A stretch of 64,000 nt of DNA. It comes from Herbidospora sakaeratensis (GTDB lineage: Bacteria > Actinomycetota > Actinomycetes > Streptosporangiales > Streptosporangiaceae). Numbering within the stretch: the first letter of the stretch is position 1; every line of letters starts with the position of its first letter. The stretch lies in assembly GCF_001570525.1 (NCBI RefSeq), contig NZ_BBXC01000007.1, positions 1,124,679 through 1,188,678 on the forward strand. Direction: 5' to 3'. Shown piece after piece: positions 43,675-50,835 of the stretch. The translations under genes and the position numbers were made by a program. Below the pieces are notes generated by a model that had not been told where the DNA came from, ran no database searches, and worked only from the letters and a program-made list of their open reading frames with translations.

Positions 43675-44405
43675 GCGCTCCTCCCGGCACGGCGGAAACC
43701 GTACAAAGCGTAGAGGGTGAAGACGGCGGTCCACCCCAGCAGCAGGAGCACCGACCGCAGTGAGGGGGCCTCGCCGAAGAGCACCGCCCAGGGAAGGTTC
43801 GCGTACGCCGCCACCGGGCTCCACTCGCTCACGGTCTGCAGCCACCCGGGGAAGTTCGCGGCCGGGAACCACAGGCCGCCGACCACCGACAACGAGATGT
43901 ATCCGGCCAGGTTGGCGGCGGCCGAGTTCTGCGGGCTCAGCAGATAGGCGTTGCCCAGGGCGAACAGGCTGAACGGGATCGTGCCGACCCACAGCAGCGC
44001 GGTGACCGCGACCCACTCGAACGGCGTCAGCGGCACCCCGTTGACCAGCCCTCCGGCGGTCAGCACGAGCAGGATCGAGGGCACCACGATGATCGCGCCG
44101 GTGGCGGCCTTGCCGGCGATGACCCGCCAGGCCGGGATCGGCAGCACGGCCAGCTGGGCCAGCCAGCCGAGGGCCTTGTCCTCGCTGGTGCCGGTGCCGT
44201 TGCTGAACGCGCCGCCGAGCGCGCCGTAGGCGGCCATGCCGACCATGCTCCACGCTGCGGCGGCGGCCTGCGCGTCGGGGCCCTGCGCGCCCATCGCGAG
44301 GTTGCTGAAGATCAGGTAGAGCACGACCGGCAGGGTCAGGCTCATCACGATGAAACCGTGGTCGCGCAGCATCTTGCGGACTTCGAGGCGGATGTAGGCG
44401 GTCAT
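43671..44405 (-). CDS. ABC-2 type transporter permease
   Basis: A 244-residue permease with six hydrophobic helices and the ABC-2 pattern (IRLEVRKMLRDHGFIVMSLTLPVVLYLIFSNL at the N-terminus; GYISLSVVGGLWFPAANFPGWLQTVSEWSPVAAYAN near the end). Paired with the ATPase encoded immediately upstream, overlapping by four bases, and followed by the histidine kinase. Similar operons export lipids, antibiotics or peptides; the substrate is not deducible. ATG 44405. Confidence 0.88.
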   Translation of the reverse strand: MTAYIRLEVRKMLRDHGFIVMSLTLPVVLYLIFSNLAMGAQGPDAQAAAAAWSMVGMAAYGALGGAFSNGTGTSEDKALGWLAQLAVLPIPAWRVIAGKAATGAIIVVPSILLVLTAGGLVNGVPLTPFEWVAVTALLWVGTIPFSLFALGNAYLLSPQNSAAANLAGYISLSVVGGLWFPAANFPGWLQTVSEWSPVAAYANLPWAVLFGEAPSLRSVLLLLGWTAVFTLYALYGFRRAGRSA

Positions 44406-45097
44406 GCGATCCTCCCGGAGATGAGGGCGAGGAAGGCGTCCTCGAGGTCGCCGCCCTTCTTGATCTGGGCGCCGGTGCCGTCGGCGACGAGCCGGCCTCG
44501 GTGCATCACGACGATGCGGTCGGCGAACCGGTCGGCCTCGTCGAGGTGGTGGCTGGAGAAGACGACGGTGCGGCCGCTCATGGTCAGGCCGTCCCAGAAG
44601 TCGCGGCGGGCCTCGACGTCGAGCCCGGCGGTGGGCTCGTCGAGCACGAGCAGCTTCGGGTCGCCGGCCAGGGCCATGGCGAAGCGCACCCGCTGGCGCT
44701 GCCCGCCCGACAGCCGGTCGACCCGCGTGCGGTCGAGGCCGGTCAGCCCCGCCTGGGCGACGACCTCGTCGTAGGGGAGGGGCGCGGGGAAGACGGCGCG
44801 GGCGAACCGCACCAGTTCGCGCACGGTGACGCGGGGCGGCAGCCCGATCTCCTGCTGCATGACCCCGATGAGCCCCTCGTTGACGGCCGAGCGGGAGTCG
44901 CGCCCGAACAGGGAGGTGGTGCCGGCGTCGGGCGTGAGCAGCCCGAGCAGCACGCTGATGGTGGTGGTCTTGCCCGCGCCGTTGGGCCCGAGCAGGGCGA
45001 GGCGCTGCCCCTGGGGGACCGTCAGGCTGAGGCCGTCGACGGCGAGGACGTGCCGGTAGGCCTTGCGCAGGCCCCGGATGACGATGGCGTCGGTCAT
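44402..45097 (-). CDS. ABC transporter ATP-binding protein
   Basis: A 231-residue ATPase with Walker A GPNGAGKTT, Q-loop MQQEIG, signature LSGGQRQRVRFAMAL, Walker B LLVLDEPTAGLD and switch His in SSHHLDEAD. First gene of the operon with the permease, histidine kinase and response regulator, which suggests that the transporter is regulated by, or signals to, the two-component pair. ATG 45097. A 77-base gap separates it from the radical SAM gene upstream. Confidence 0.92.
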   Translation of the reverse strand: MTDAIVIRGLRKAYRHVLAVDGLSLTVPQGQRLALLGPNGAGKTTTISVLLGLLTPDAGTTSLFGRDSRSAVNEGLIGVMQQEIGLPPRVTVRELVRFARAVFPAPLPYDEVVAQAGLTGLDRTRVDRLSGGQRQRVRFAMALAGDPKLLVLDEPTAGLDVEARRDFWDGLTMSGRTVVFSSHHLDEADRFADRIVVMHRGRLVADGTGAQIKKGGDLEDAFLALISGRIA

Positions 45098-45174
45098 GTC
45101 GACGACGCTATTTCCGGCCGCCGCGCGGTCATAGGGAGCCGGATACCGAGATCGGCGGGACAAATGTCCTGCCT

Positions 45175-46185
45175 CTAGCGGAACAACCCCAGCTGCTCGG
45201 AGACCGGCGGCCGCGCCGGGAGCTCGGGCCGGCGGGCCGGGCGTTCCCTGATCCCGTGTCTGCGCGCCAGCTCGGCCACCTGGGCGGTGATGCGCTCCTG
45301 GTGGGCCTTGGGGGCGTAGGCGCCCCGCCCGTAGAGCTCCCGGTAGCGCGGCACCAGGCGCGGATGGTCGCGGGCCAGCCACTCGAGCCACCACTCGCGC
45401 GCGCCGGTGCGCAGGTGGAGCACCAGCGGGATGACCGCGGTGGCCCCGGCCTCGGCGATCTCCTTGACCGTCGCCTCCAGCTGGGCGGGGGAGTCGGTGA
45501 GGTAGGGCAGGATCGGCGCCATCAGCACCGAACAGGGCACGCCGGCCTCGTTGAGCGCGGCCACGGCGCCGAGCCGGGCGCGCGGGCTCGGGGTGCCGGG
45601 TTCGGTGGCCCGCCAGGCGGCGGGGTGGGTGGTGCCGATGGACATGGCGGTGGACACCCGGGTGCGCCGGGCGGCCTCGGCGAGCAGGTCGAGGTCGCGG
45701 AGGATGAGGGTGCCCTTGGTGAGCACGGAGAAGGGGTTGGCGAAGTCGGTGAGGGCCCGGATGATGCCCGGCATCAGCCGGTAGCGCCCCTCGCACCGCT
45801 GGTAGGGGTCGACGTTGGTGCCCATGGCGATGGGGTCGCCCTGCCAGCGCGGCGCGGCGAGTTCGCGGCGCAGCAGCTCGACGGCGTTGGTCTTCACGAC
45901 GATCTTCGTGTCGAAGTCGTGGCCGGCGTCGAGGTCGAGGTAGGTGTGGGTGTTGCGGGCGAAGCAGTAGACGCACGCGTGGGTGCAGCCCCGATAGGGG
46001 TTGAGGGTCCATTCGAAGGGCACGCGGCTCGCGCCGGGGACGCGATTGACGATCGAGCGGGCGTGGATCTCGTAGAACGTCACGCCGCGGAACTCGGGCG
46101 TGTCGATCGTGCGGACGACCGCGCCCTTGGTGATCAGGGCGTTGTCGGCCTGGTCGGGGATGAGTTGGAGGTTGTCCCAGCGCAT
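45175..46185 (-). CDS. Rv2578c-family radical SAM protein (spore-photoproduct-lyase-like)
   Basis: A 336-residue radical SAM protein. The Cys motif is RGCTHACVYCFAR (C-x3-C-x2-C, residues ~67-74), following NPYRG, typical of the Rv2578c/SPL-like group. VVKTNAVELLRRELA, GTNVDPYQ and FSVLTKGTLILRDLDLL are further family marks. The C-terminus ends EQLGLFR, matching the QL-x-LF beta-clamp-binding pentapeptide (residues 331-335). A LexA-type box lies 9-24 bases upstream. Together these suggest a DNA-damage-inducible enzyme acting at sites marked by the clamp; this is an inference, and the substrate is unknown. ATG 46185. Confidence 0.85.
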   Translation of the reverse strand: MRWDNLQLIPDQADNALITKGAVVRTIDTPEFRGVTFYEIHARSIVNRVPGASRVPFEWTLNPYRGCTHACVYCFARNTHTYLDLDAGHDFDTKIVVKTNAVELLRRELAAPRWQGDPIAMGTNVDPYQRCEGRYRLMPGIIRALTDFANPFSVLTKGTLILRDLDLLAEAARRTRVSTAMSIGTTHPAAWRATEPGTPSPRARLGAVAALNEAGVPCSVLMAPILPYLTDSPAQLEATVKEIAEAGATAVIPLVLHLRTGAREWWLEWLARDHPRLVPRYRELYGRGAYAPKAHQERITAQVAELARRHGIRERPARRPELPARPPVSEQLGLFR

Positions 46186-46193
46186 TGCCTGAT

Positions 46194-46209
46194 TGGAACA
46201 TCTGTTCGA
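46194..46209. promoter_or_regulatory. LexA-type SOS box
   Basis: On the minus strand TCGAACA-GA-TGTTCCA, one base from the perfect actinobacterial/Bacillus-type dyad (TCGAAC-N4-GTTCGA). It ends nine bases upstream of the radical SAM start and is 110 bases from the divergent DUF3040 gene. Confidence 0.75.
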
Positions 46210-46318
46210 TCATGATCGCAACGGAAAGCGCGGGCAAATCGCGCCCCACCAAACGGCTAACGATCTTCTTTAGGGGGAACGACGTCCGCACACACCTTGC
46301 ATCCCTGGGAGGTGCGCC

Positions 46319-46585
46319 ATGTCCTGGTCGCAAGACGAGGAGCGGATGCTGGCGATGATCGAGCGGCACCTCACAGACGAGGATCCGCGGCTGGCCGCCC
46401 GTTTAGAGTCGTTCAACGAGCGGGTGGAGCGGGGCGAGCGCAATCGCCGCCGCACCGACAGGAAGAAACGCCGGTGGCGGCGGTCGACGGTGGTGATCGC
46501 GGTGAGCTGGTTGCTGATCGCGACGTTGATCGCGACGCTGCTGGTGATGGCCTTCCACAACGACGCGGCGGCGGTGCCCTTCTAG
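46319..46585 (+). CDS. DUF3040 small membrane protein
   Basis: An 88-residue protein of the actinobacterial DUF3040 family: MSWSQDEERMLAMIERHLTD, ERLES-type charged middle, a very basic stretch (RRRTDRKKRRWRR) and one C-terminal transmembrane segment (VVIAVSWLLIATLIATLLVMAF). Usually DUF3040 proteins have two helices; the second is weak or absent here. Function unknown. GGGAGGTG lies upstream of the ATG at 46319. It diverges from the radical SAM gene, so the SOS box might affect it. Confidence 0.85.
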   Translation: MSWSQDEERMLAMIERHLTDEDPRLAARLESFNERVERGERNRRRTDRKKRRWRRSTVVIAVSWLLIATLIATLLVMAFHNDAAAVPF

Positions 46586-46676
46586 CCCGGCCGGACCGAC
46601 CACCTCGGCCCCTTCCTCAGGGGCCGTCGCCATGTCGGGAGGCTGTTCTGTCGGTTGCGGCTGCCATCCTCGGCGG

Positions 46677-47345
46677 GTGACCGCGACGGCTGACGATTAC
46701 CTCTGGTTCTACGACCGCTTCCCGGCTTTGGGGGAGGCCTACTGTTTGACCCTGGTCTCGGGTCTGGGCCCCGGCGACGTGGTGGAGCGGCTCGGCGCGA
46801 CGAGCGATGAGCTCGTCGCGCGATGCGCTGATTGGATGGACGACGTCCCTCACGGAATGAGCCTCAACGATCTGGGCGAGGCGTCCATGGCCGGCCCGGG
46901 TCAATACGGCATGTGGGACGGCCATCTCTTCGGGGCCGTGGCCGTCGGAGACTGGTGTCTCATCGTCGAGCCGAACGACTTCATGGGAGTCGACGCGGCG
47001 ATCGCCGGCCCGCTCTCGGAGGGCAGGCGACTCGTGTCCCACTTCCGCAACGTCAACGGGGTGAAGCGGTTCCACTGGATGGAAGACGGCGAACTCCGCC
47101 TGCGATTCGAGCCGCCCTTCGCCGCGACCCGCCATGGCGCCGATCCAGAGGGGGCGGTGGAGGCCATGCGGCTGGCCGGATTCGACCTCGAGGGCGAGGC
47201 ACGGTGTCTCACGGCCGAGGATGTCCGAAGCCACATGGGGGCCGTCTTCGCGCTGGCCGAGAATCTGACGGGGGTCAGGCTGACGCCCGAGCTGCTCGCG
47301 GAGTCGGCCTATCTGGGTGCCGTCGCGCCACGCCCGAAGGGGTGA
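46677..47345 (+). CDS. DUF6461 family protein
   Basis: A 222-residue soluble protein with ADDYLWFYDRFPALGEAYCLTLVSG at the N-terminus, then WDGHLFGAVAVGDWCLIVEPNDFMG and LVSHFRNVNGVKRFHWMEDGELRLRFEP, the arrangement of DUF6461. It is an alpha/beta protein with no catalytic motif seen. Family members are scattered in actinomycete genomes, often near toxin-immunity-like genes; no such partner is visible here. GTG 46677 was taken as start because homologues begin TATADDY; an upstream ATG at 46632 adds a Cys-rich non-conserved segment. Confidence 0.75.
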   Translation: MTATADDYLWFYDRFPALGEAYCLTLVSGLGPGDVVERLGATSDELVARCADWMDDVPHGMSLNDLGEASMAGPGQYGMWDGHLFGAVAVGDWCLIVEPNDFMGVDAAIAGPLSEGRRLVSHFRNVNGVKRFHWMEDGELRLRFEPPFAATRHGADPEGAVEAMRLAGFDLEGEARCLTAEDVRSHMGAVFALAENLTGVRLTPELLAESAYLGAVAPRPKG

Positions 47346-47356
47346 TGGAAAATGCT

Positions 47357-47386
47357 TTGTCCGCGTCATTCCCCGATGTCTACAGT
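47357..47386 (+). promoter_or_regulatory. Promoter of the erm leader transcript
   Basis: TTGTCC (47357-47362), an 18-base spacer and TACAGT (47381-47386). The -10 ends seven bases before the leader ATG, so the transcript would be leaderless. An A/T-rich stretch (GGAAAATGC) abuts the -35 in otherwise GC-rich DNA, a placement reminiscent of WhiB7-activated promoters. Confidence 0.55.
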
Positions 47387-47393
47387 GACCCGC

Positions 47394-47459
47394 ATGGCCT
47401 CTGACTTCTGCTGCCCCTTCTTCATTCGCATCCGCCACGGCCGGGCTCTGGCCCGCTAG
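47394..47459 (+). CDS. Erm leader peptide (21 residues)
   Basis: A short ORF from ATG 47394 to TAG 47457-47459. It encodes MASDFCCPFF, then IRIRHGRALAR. Residues 12-14 are Arg-Ile-Arg, a +X+ motif known to cause macrolide-dependent ribosome stalling in other erm leaders. It is followed by 99 bases rich in alternative hairpins and then the erm start. The ORF has no Shine-Dalgarno and is probably read from a leaderless mRNA. The role is inferred from position and motif. Confidence 0.7.
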   Translation: MASDFCCPFFIRIRHGRALAR

Positions 47460-47552
47460 CGGACGCGTTCTTCTCTGAACTGAGGGCATTTCGCGTCCCC
47501 TGCGCGCCCAGGGCCCTTCGAGACCCCATGAATCTCGAAGACCCAGAAGGGC
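47442..47552 (+). promoter_or_regulatory. Attenuator hairpins controlling erm
   Basis: CGGGC-tctg-GCCCG (47442-47455) overlaps the end of the leader ORF. CTTCGAGA (47516-47523) pairs with TCTCGAAG (47533-47540). GCCCTT (47513-47518) can instead pair with AAGGGC (47547-47552), which contains the erm Shine-Dalgarno AAGGG. Mutually exclusive folds of this kind fit stalling-controlled attenuation. Confidence 0.6.
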
Positions 47553-47558
47553 AGTGCT

Positions 47559-48380
47559 GTGGCGCAGAACTTCGCGCACGGAAACTATTCGCATACCCAG
47601 AAGAAGGCCAGGAACAGCGGTGGCGGCCGTACGCCCGCCGACGGCGCGCGCCGGACGTTGTCGCAGAACTTCCTGGTCGACCGGCACGCCGTCGAACTGA
47701 TGGTGAAGGCCGCCGCGCCGGAGGGGCTCGTGCTCGAGCCCGGCGCGGGGGAGGGGGCGCTCACGTTCGCGCTGGCCGAGACGGCGGCGCGGGTGATCGC
47801 CTACGAGATCGATCCCCGGCTCGCGGGGCGGCTCGCCTCCCAGACGAGAGACAACCAGGTCATCGAAGTGATCAGAGGTGATTTCACACGTGCGCGGGTA
47901 CCACGGGAGTCGTTCGCGGTGGTGGGGAACATTCCGTATTCGGTCACTTCGAAGATCGTCGACTGGTGTCTTCGGGCGCCGGATCTATCGTCGGCGACAC
48001 TACTGACCCAGCGCGAGTACGCCCGCAAGCGCACCGGCGACTACGGCCGCTGGAGCCTGGTCACGGTCGAGTCGTGGCCGTGGTTCCACTGGCGGCTCGG
48101 GCACACCGTCTTCCGTGAGTCGTTCCGCCCGGTCCCGTCGGTCGATTCGGCGATCCTGCGCATCGAGCGCCGGGCCGTTCCGCTGGTGTCCGGCCGCCGC
48201 TCCTACCGGGAGCTGGTCGAGCTGGGCTTCGGCGGGACCGGCGGTTCGGTGCGGGCCTCGCTGAAGACCCGCTACGACGGGGTCGACGCCGCCCTGGCGG
48301 CGGCGGGCGTGCCCCGCGACGCCGTCGTCGGCCACGTCCACCCCGACCAGTGGGTGACCCTGTGGCGGCACCTGTGCTGA
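47559..48380 (+). CDS. erm: 23S rRNA (adenine-N6)-dimethyltransferase, Erm family
   Basis: A 273-residue methyltransferase. SQNFL (35-39) and the SAM motif LEPGAGEGALTFALA (59-73) are followed by AYEIDPRLAG, RGDF and the catalytic NIPYSVTSK (124-132), the Erm version of motif IV. The family methylates A2058 of 23S rRNA and gives macrolide-lincosamide-streptogramin B resistance. KsgA is less likely because of the N-terminal QNFL context and the leader peptide. The start is GTG 47559, seven bases after AAGGG. No macrolide biosynthetic genes are in the window, so this is probably an intrinsic, inducible resistance gene. Confidence 0.9.
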   Translation: MAQNFAHGNYSHTQKKARNSGGGRTPADGARRTLSQNFLVDRHAVELMVKAAAPEGLVLEPGAGEGALTFALAETAARVIAYEIDPRLAGRLASQTRDNQVIEVIRGDFTRARVPRESFAVVGNIPYSVTSKIVDWCLRAPDLSSATLLTQREYARKRTGDYGRWSLVTVESWPWFHWRLGHTVFRESFRPVPSVDSAILRIERRAVPLVSGRRSYRELVELGFGGTGGSVRASLKTRYDGVDAALAAAGVPRDAVVGHVHPDQWVTLWRHLC

Positions 48381-48384
48381 ACCG

Positions 48385-49515
48385 CTACGGGAGCCAGATC
48401 GCGGCGAGCTGCCGGGCGGCCAGCGCCGGCGGCGTGGCGCGCAGGAGCACGTCGCGCACCCAGGCGGCCGGGCCGGTCCGCGTGGTGAGCCGCGACTGAC
48501 GGCTGGAGGCGGCCATGAGCCGGTTGGCCCGTGGCCGCCTCTCGGCGTCGTAGCGGGCCAGCCGCCCGGCCGCCTCGCCGGGCGCGGCCCCGTCGAGGTG
48601 GCGGACCACGGCGGCGGCGTCCTCGAACGCCTGGCTCGCGCCCTGCCCCAGGTCGGGGGTCATGCCGTGGGCGGCGTCGCCGAGCAGGCAGATCCGTCCG
48701 GTCGTGTACGTCTCCAGCGGCCGGGCCAGCCGGGTGATCGGGTCGACGTGGACGTCGGCCGCGGCCGTCGCCCGCAACACGGCGGGCACGGCCGGGTGCC
48801 AGCCCGCCATGAGCGCGGCCACCTGCTCGCGGGCCTCCTCCGGCGGGGGCACGGTCGCGGGCGCGGGGGCGTCGGTGAACCAGTACAGACCGTCGGCTCC
48901 CATCGGGAACAGGCCGAACATCGCGCCGCTGTGCCGGTCGACGAGGATCGCGGTGAGCAGGTCGTCGACGCCGGGGATCGCGCCGAGCGTGCCGCGCAGG
49001 TCGAGGCGGCCGGTCCGCACGGTGCCCGGATGGCCGGGGAACAGGCGGGCGCGCAGCCTGCTGCCGATCCCGTCGGCGACGACGACGGCGTCCACGACCT
49101 CGCCGCCGTTGACGGTCACGCCGTCCGGTCTCTCGGCGAGGTCGCTCACAGGCACGCCGGTGCGGATGCGATCGGCCGGGAGCCCCGCGCGCAGGACGCG
49201 GTGCAGCACGGCGCGGCCGATCACGATCGTGGGGCCGTACCGTTCCTGGGCCTTGGCGGCGTCGGTGACCAGGAGCGGGCGGCCGGCCCGGTCGCGCAGC
49301 CCGCCCTGGGCGGTCGGCGCGGCGTGCGCGCGCAAGGGGGAGCCCAGTCCGAGGGCGTCGAGCGCGGCGAGGCCGTTGGGCATGACGACGATGCCGGTGC
49401 CGGTCTCGCGGAGCTCGGGGGCGCGTTCGTAGAGGGTGACGTCGTGGCCGGTCAGATGCAGGCCGGTGGCGGCGGCTACGCCGCCCAGCCCGGCTCCGAT
49501 GATCGCGATTCTCAT
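48385..49515 (-). CDS. FAD-dependent aromatic-ring-type monooxygenase
   Basis: A 376-residue class A flavoprotein monooxygenase: N-terminal GxGxxG (RIAIIGAGLGGVAAATGLHL), the DG motif (VVADGIGSRLRARLF, ~residue 145) and the GD motif (RICLLGDAAHGMTPDLGQGASQAFED, ~275-300). It is related to salicylate/zeaxanthin-epoxidase-like hydroxylases. Substrate unknown. It is divergent from, and probably regulated by, the TetR gene at 49572. ATG 49515 begins at the FAD motif; ATG/GTG 49533 adds six residues. Confidence 0.88.
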   Translation of the reverse strand: MRIAIIGAGLGGVAAATGLHLTGHDVTLYERAPELRETGTGIVVMPNGLAALDALGLGSPLRAHAAPTAQGGLRDRAGRPLLVTDAAKAQERYGPTIVIGRAVLHRVLRAGLPADRIRTGVPVSDLAERPDGVTVNGGEVVDAVVVADGIGSRLRARLFPGHPGTVRTGRLDLRGTLGAIPGVDDLLTAILVDRHSGAMFGLFPMGADGLYWFTDAPAPATVPPPEEAREQVAALMAGWHPAVPAVLRATAAADVHVDPITRLARPLETYTTGRICLLGDAAHGMTPDLGQGASQAFEDAAAVVRHLDGAAPGEAAGRLARYDAERRPRANRLMAASSRQSRLTTRTGPAAWVRDVLLRATPPALAARQLAAIWLP

Positions 49516-49571
49516 GGGGGTCCCGTCATTCACTACGGTCGTACTACTACTGCTATTGGTAACATGACGGG

Positions 49572-50138
49572 GTGCCGCCCTCCAATCCGGACCGCCGCCG
49601 CGCCCTCGCCGACGCCGCCGTCCACCTGCTGGCCGCCTCGGGGGTGCACGGCCTGACCCACCGCACCGCCGAACGCGCGGCGGGCCTGCCGACGGGCACG
49701 GCCTCCAACTACTTCCGCGACCGCGAGGCCCTGCTGGTCGCCGCGGCCGAACGGGTCGTCGAGCTCCACCTGGCCGACATGGACGCCGCCGCCGACTGCC
49801 AGACCGGCGAGCCCGACCTGGCCGAGCTGCTGACCGAGTCGCTCCTGGCCGCGGCGACCGTGTTGCGCGACCGCTACCTGGCCATCTTCGAACTCCGCCT
49901 GGAGGCGGTCCGCCGCCCCGGGCTCAACCGGGCGCTGGAGGGCCTCCAGGAGGTGGCGACCGGCTTCACCCGGGGGCACCACGCCCAGCTCGGGCTCGCG
50001 ATCCCGCCCGACCGGGTGCCGGCCCTGATCGCCCTCTACGGCGGCGCGCTGTTCACCCTGGTCACGGCCCCGGAGGGCACGGTCACCCGGGAAGGGGTCG
50101 AGCAGATCGTGCGCGCGATGATCCCGCCGTTGGGCTGA
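49572..50138 (+). CDS. TetR-family regulator, likely of the adjacent monooxygenase
   Basis: A 188-residue protein. The N-terminal helix-turn-helix is RRRALADAAVHLLAASGVHGLTHRTAERAAGLPTGTASNYFRDREALL over residues 8-55. The C-terminal domain resembles TetR_C of PaaR2/RutR-like type. GTG at 49572. TAACAT at 49560-49565 ends about six bases before the start, so the message may be leaderless. The 56-base gap to the divergent monooxygenase gene must hold both promoters and the operator; no clean dyad was recognised there. Confidence 0.85.
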   Translation: MPPSNPDRRRALADAAVHLLAASGVHGLTHRTAERAAGLPTGTASNYFRDREALLVAAAERVVELHLADMDAAADCQTGEPDLAELLTESLLAAATVLRDRYLAIFELRLEAVRRPGLNRALEGLQEVATGFTRGHHAQLGLAIPPDRVPALIALYGGALFTLVTAPEGTVTREGVEQIVRAMIPPLG

Positions 50139-50145
50139 CGGGAGG

Positions 50146-50754
50146 TCACCGGCAGGCGCTGGACTGTCTCACCACGGCCCGGGCCATGCGGTCGGCGCGG
50201 CGCTCGGCCGCCGCGAGCGGCTCCGCCTCGGGCTGCAACATGCCCTGCTGGAGATAGACCGCCAGGCCGTGGGCGGCCGCCGCGACCGACACGATGAGGT
50301 CGAGGGCGTCGGCCTCGGCCACGACGACGAGGCGCGCGACCGGCAGCAGGAGGTCGCGCAGGGCCGTTCCCGCCTCGGCCAGTTCCGGGTGGGCGGCCAG
50401 GTCGAGGCCCGCGCCGAAGGCGACGTCGAACAGCGCGCGCTCTTCGGCCGCGAAGCGCACGTACGCGACCGCGAACGCGGCCAGCCGGCCCTCGGCGTCC
50501 TCCCCGGACTCGATCGCCCGGCCGAACCGGGCGTGCTGGTCGCGGTAGGACCGGGCCGCGAGCGAGGCGAGCAGCGCGTCGCGGTCGGCGAAGTGCTTGT
50601 AGGGCGCCGACACGCTCACCCCGGCCCGCCGGCACGCCTCGGCGAGGGTGAACCCGTGGGGCCCCCGCTCGGCCACCAGTTCGAGCGCGGCCTGTTCGAG
50701 CGCGTTGCGGAGGTCGCCGTGATGCTGCCCCGATCGGCGCGGCTTGACAGTCAT
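50146..50754 (-). CDS. TetR-family regulator, likely of the adjacent oxidoreductase
   Basis: A 202-residue regulator with basic N-terminus (KPRRSGQHHGDLRNALEQAALELV), a helix-turn-helix FTLAEACRRAGVSVSAPYKHFADRDALLASL (residues ~32-63) and a TetR_C_33-like ligand domain. HHGDLR and SxPYKHF mark the WHG subgroup. ATG at 50754. It is divergent from the Gfo/Idh/MocA gene at 50836; two identical-type operators (50763-50779 and 50787-50803) lie between, so autoregulation plus control of the oxidoreductase is likely. Confidence 0.88.
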   Translation of the reverse strand: MTVKPRRSGQHHGDLRNALEQAALELVAERGPHGFTLAEACRRAGVSVSAPYKHFADRDALLASLAARSYRDQHARFGRAIESGEDAEGRLAAFAVAYVRFAAEERALFDVAFGAGLDLAAHPELAEAGTALRDLLLPVARLVVVAEADALDLIVSVAAAAHGLAVYLQQGMLQPEAEPLAAAERRADRMARAVVRQSSACR

Positions 50755-50761
50755 GGCATCG

Positions 50762-50803
50762 AGGTTAACACTCTTCACCTGGCCAAGGTTAATGCTATTC
50801 ACC
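50762..50803. promoter_or_regulatory. Twin operator: GGTTAA-N5-TTCACC, two copies 24 bp apart
   Basis: Copy 1 is 50763-50779, copy 2 is 50787-50803. Each is an imperfect dyad (GGTTAA vs GGTGAA on the opposite strand), and the flanking bases repeat as well (18-base direct repeats). Located 8-50 bases upstream of the TetR ATG and 32-75 bases from the oxidoreductase start. Confidence 0.65.
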
Positions 50804-50835
50804 ATGGCCTCGACCAGCTGAAAGGTGAGTCCTCT

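Noticed and set aside
40465-49515. Antibiotic biosynthetic cluster around erm, ABC transporters and a monooxygenase
   Set aside because: No PKS, NRPS, terpene synthase or tailoring set is present; the genes are better explained as separate resistance, transport and metabolic units.
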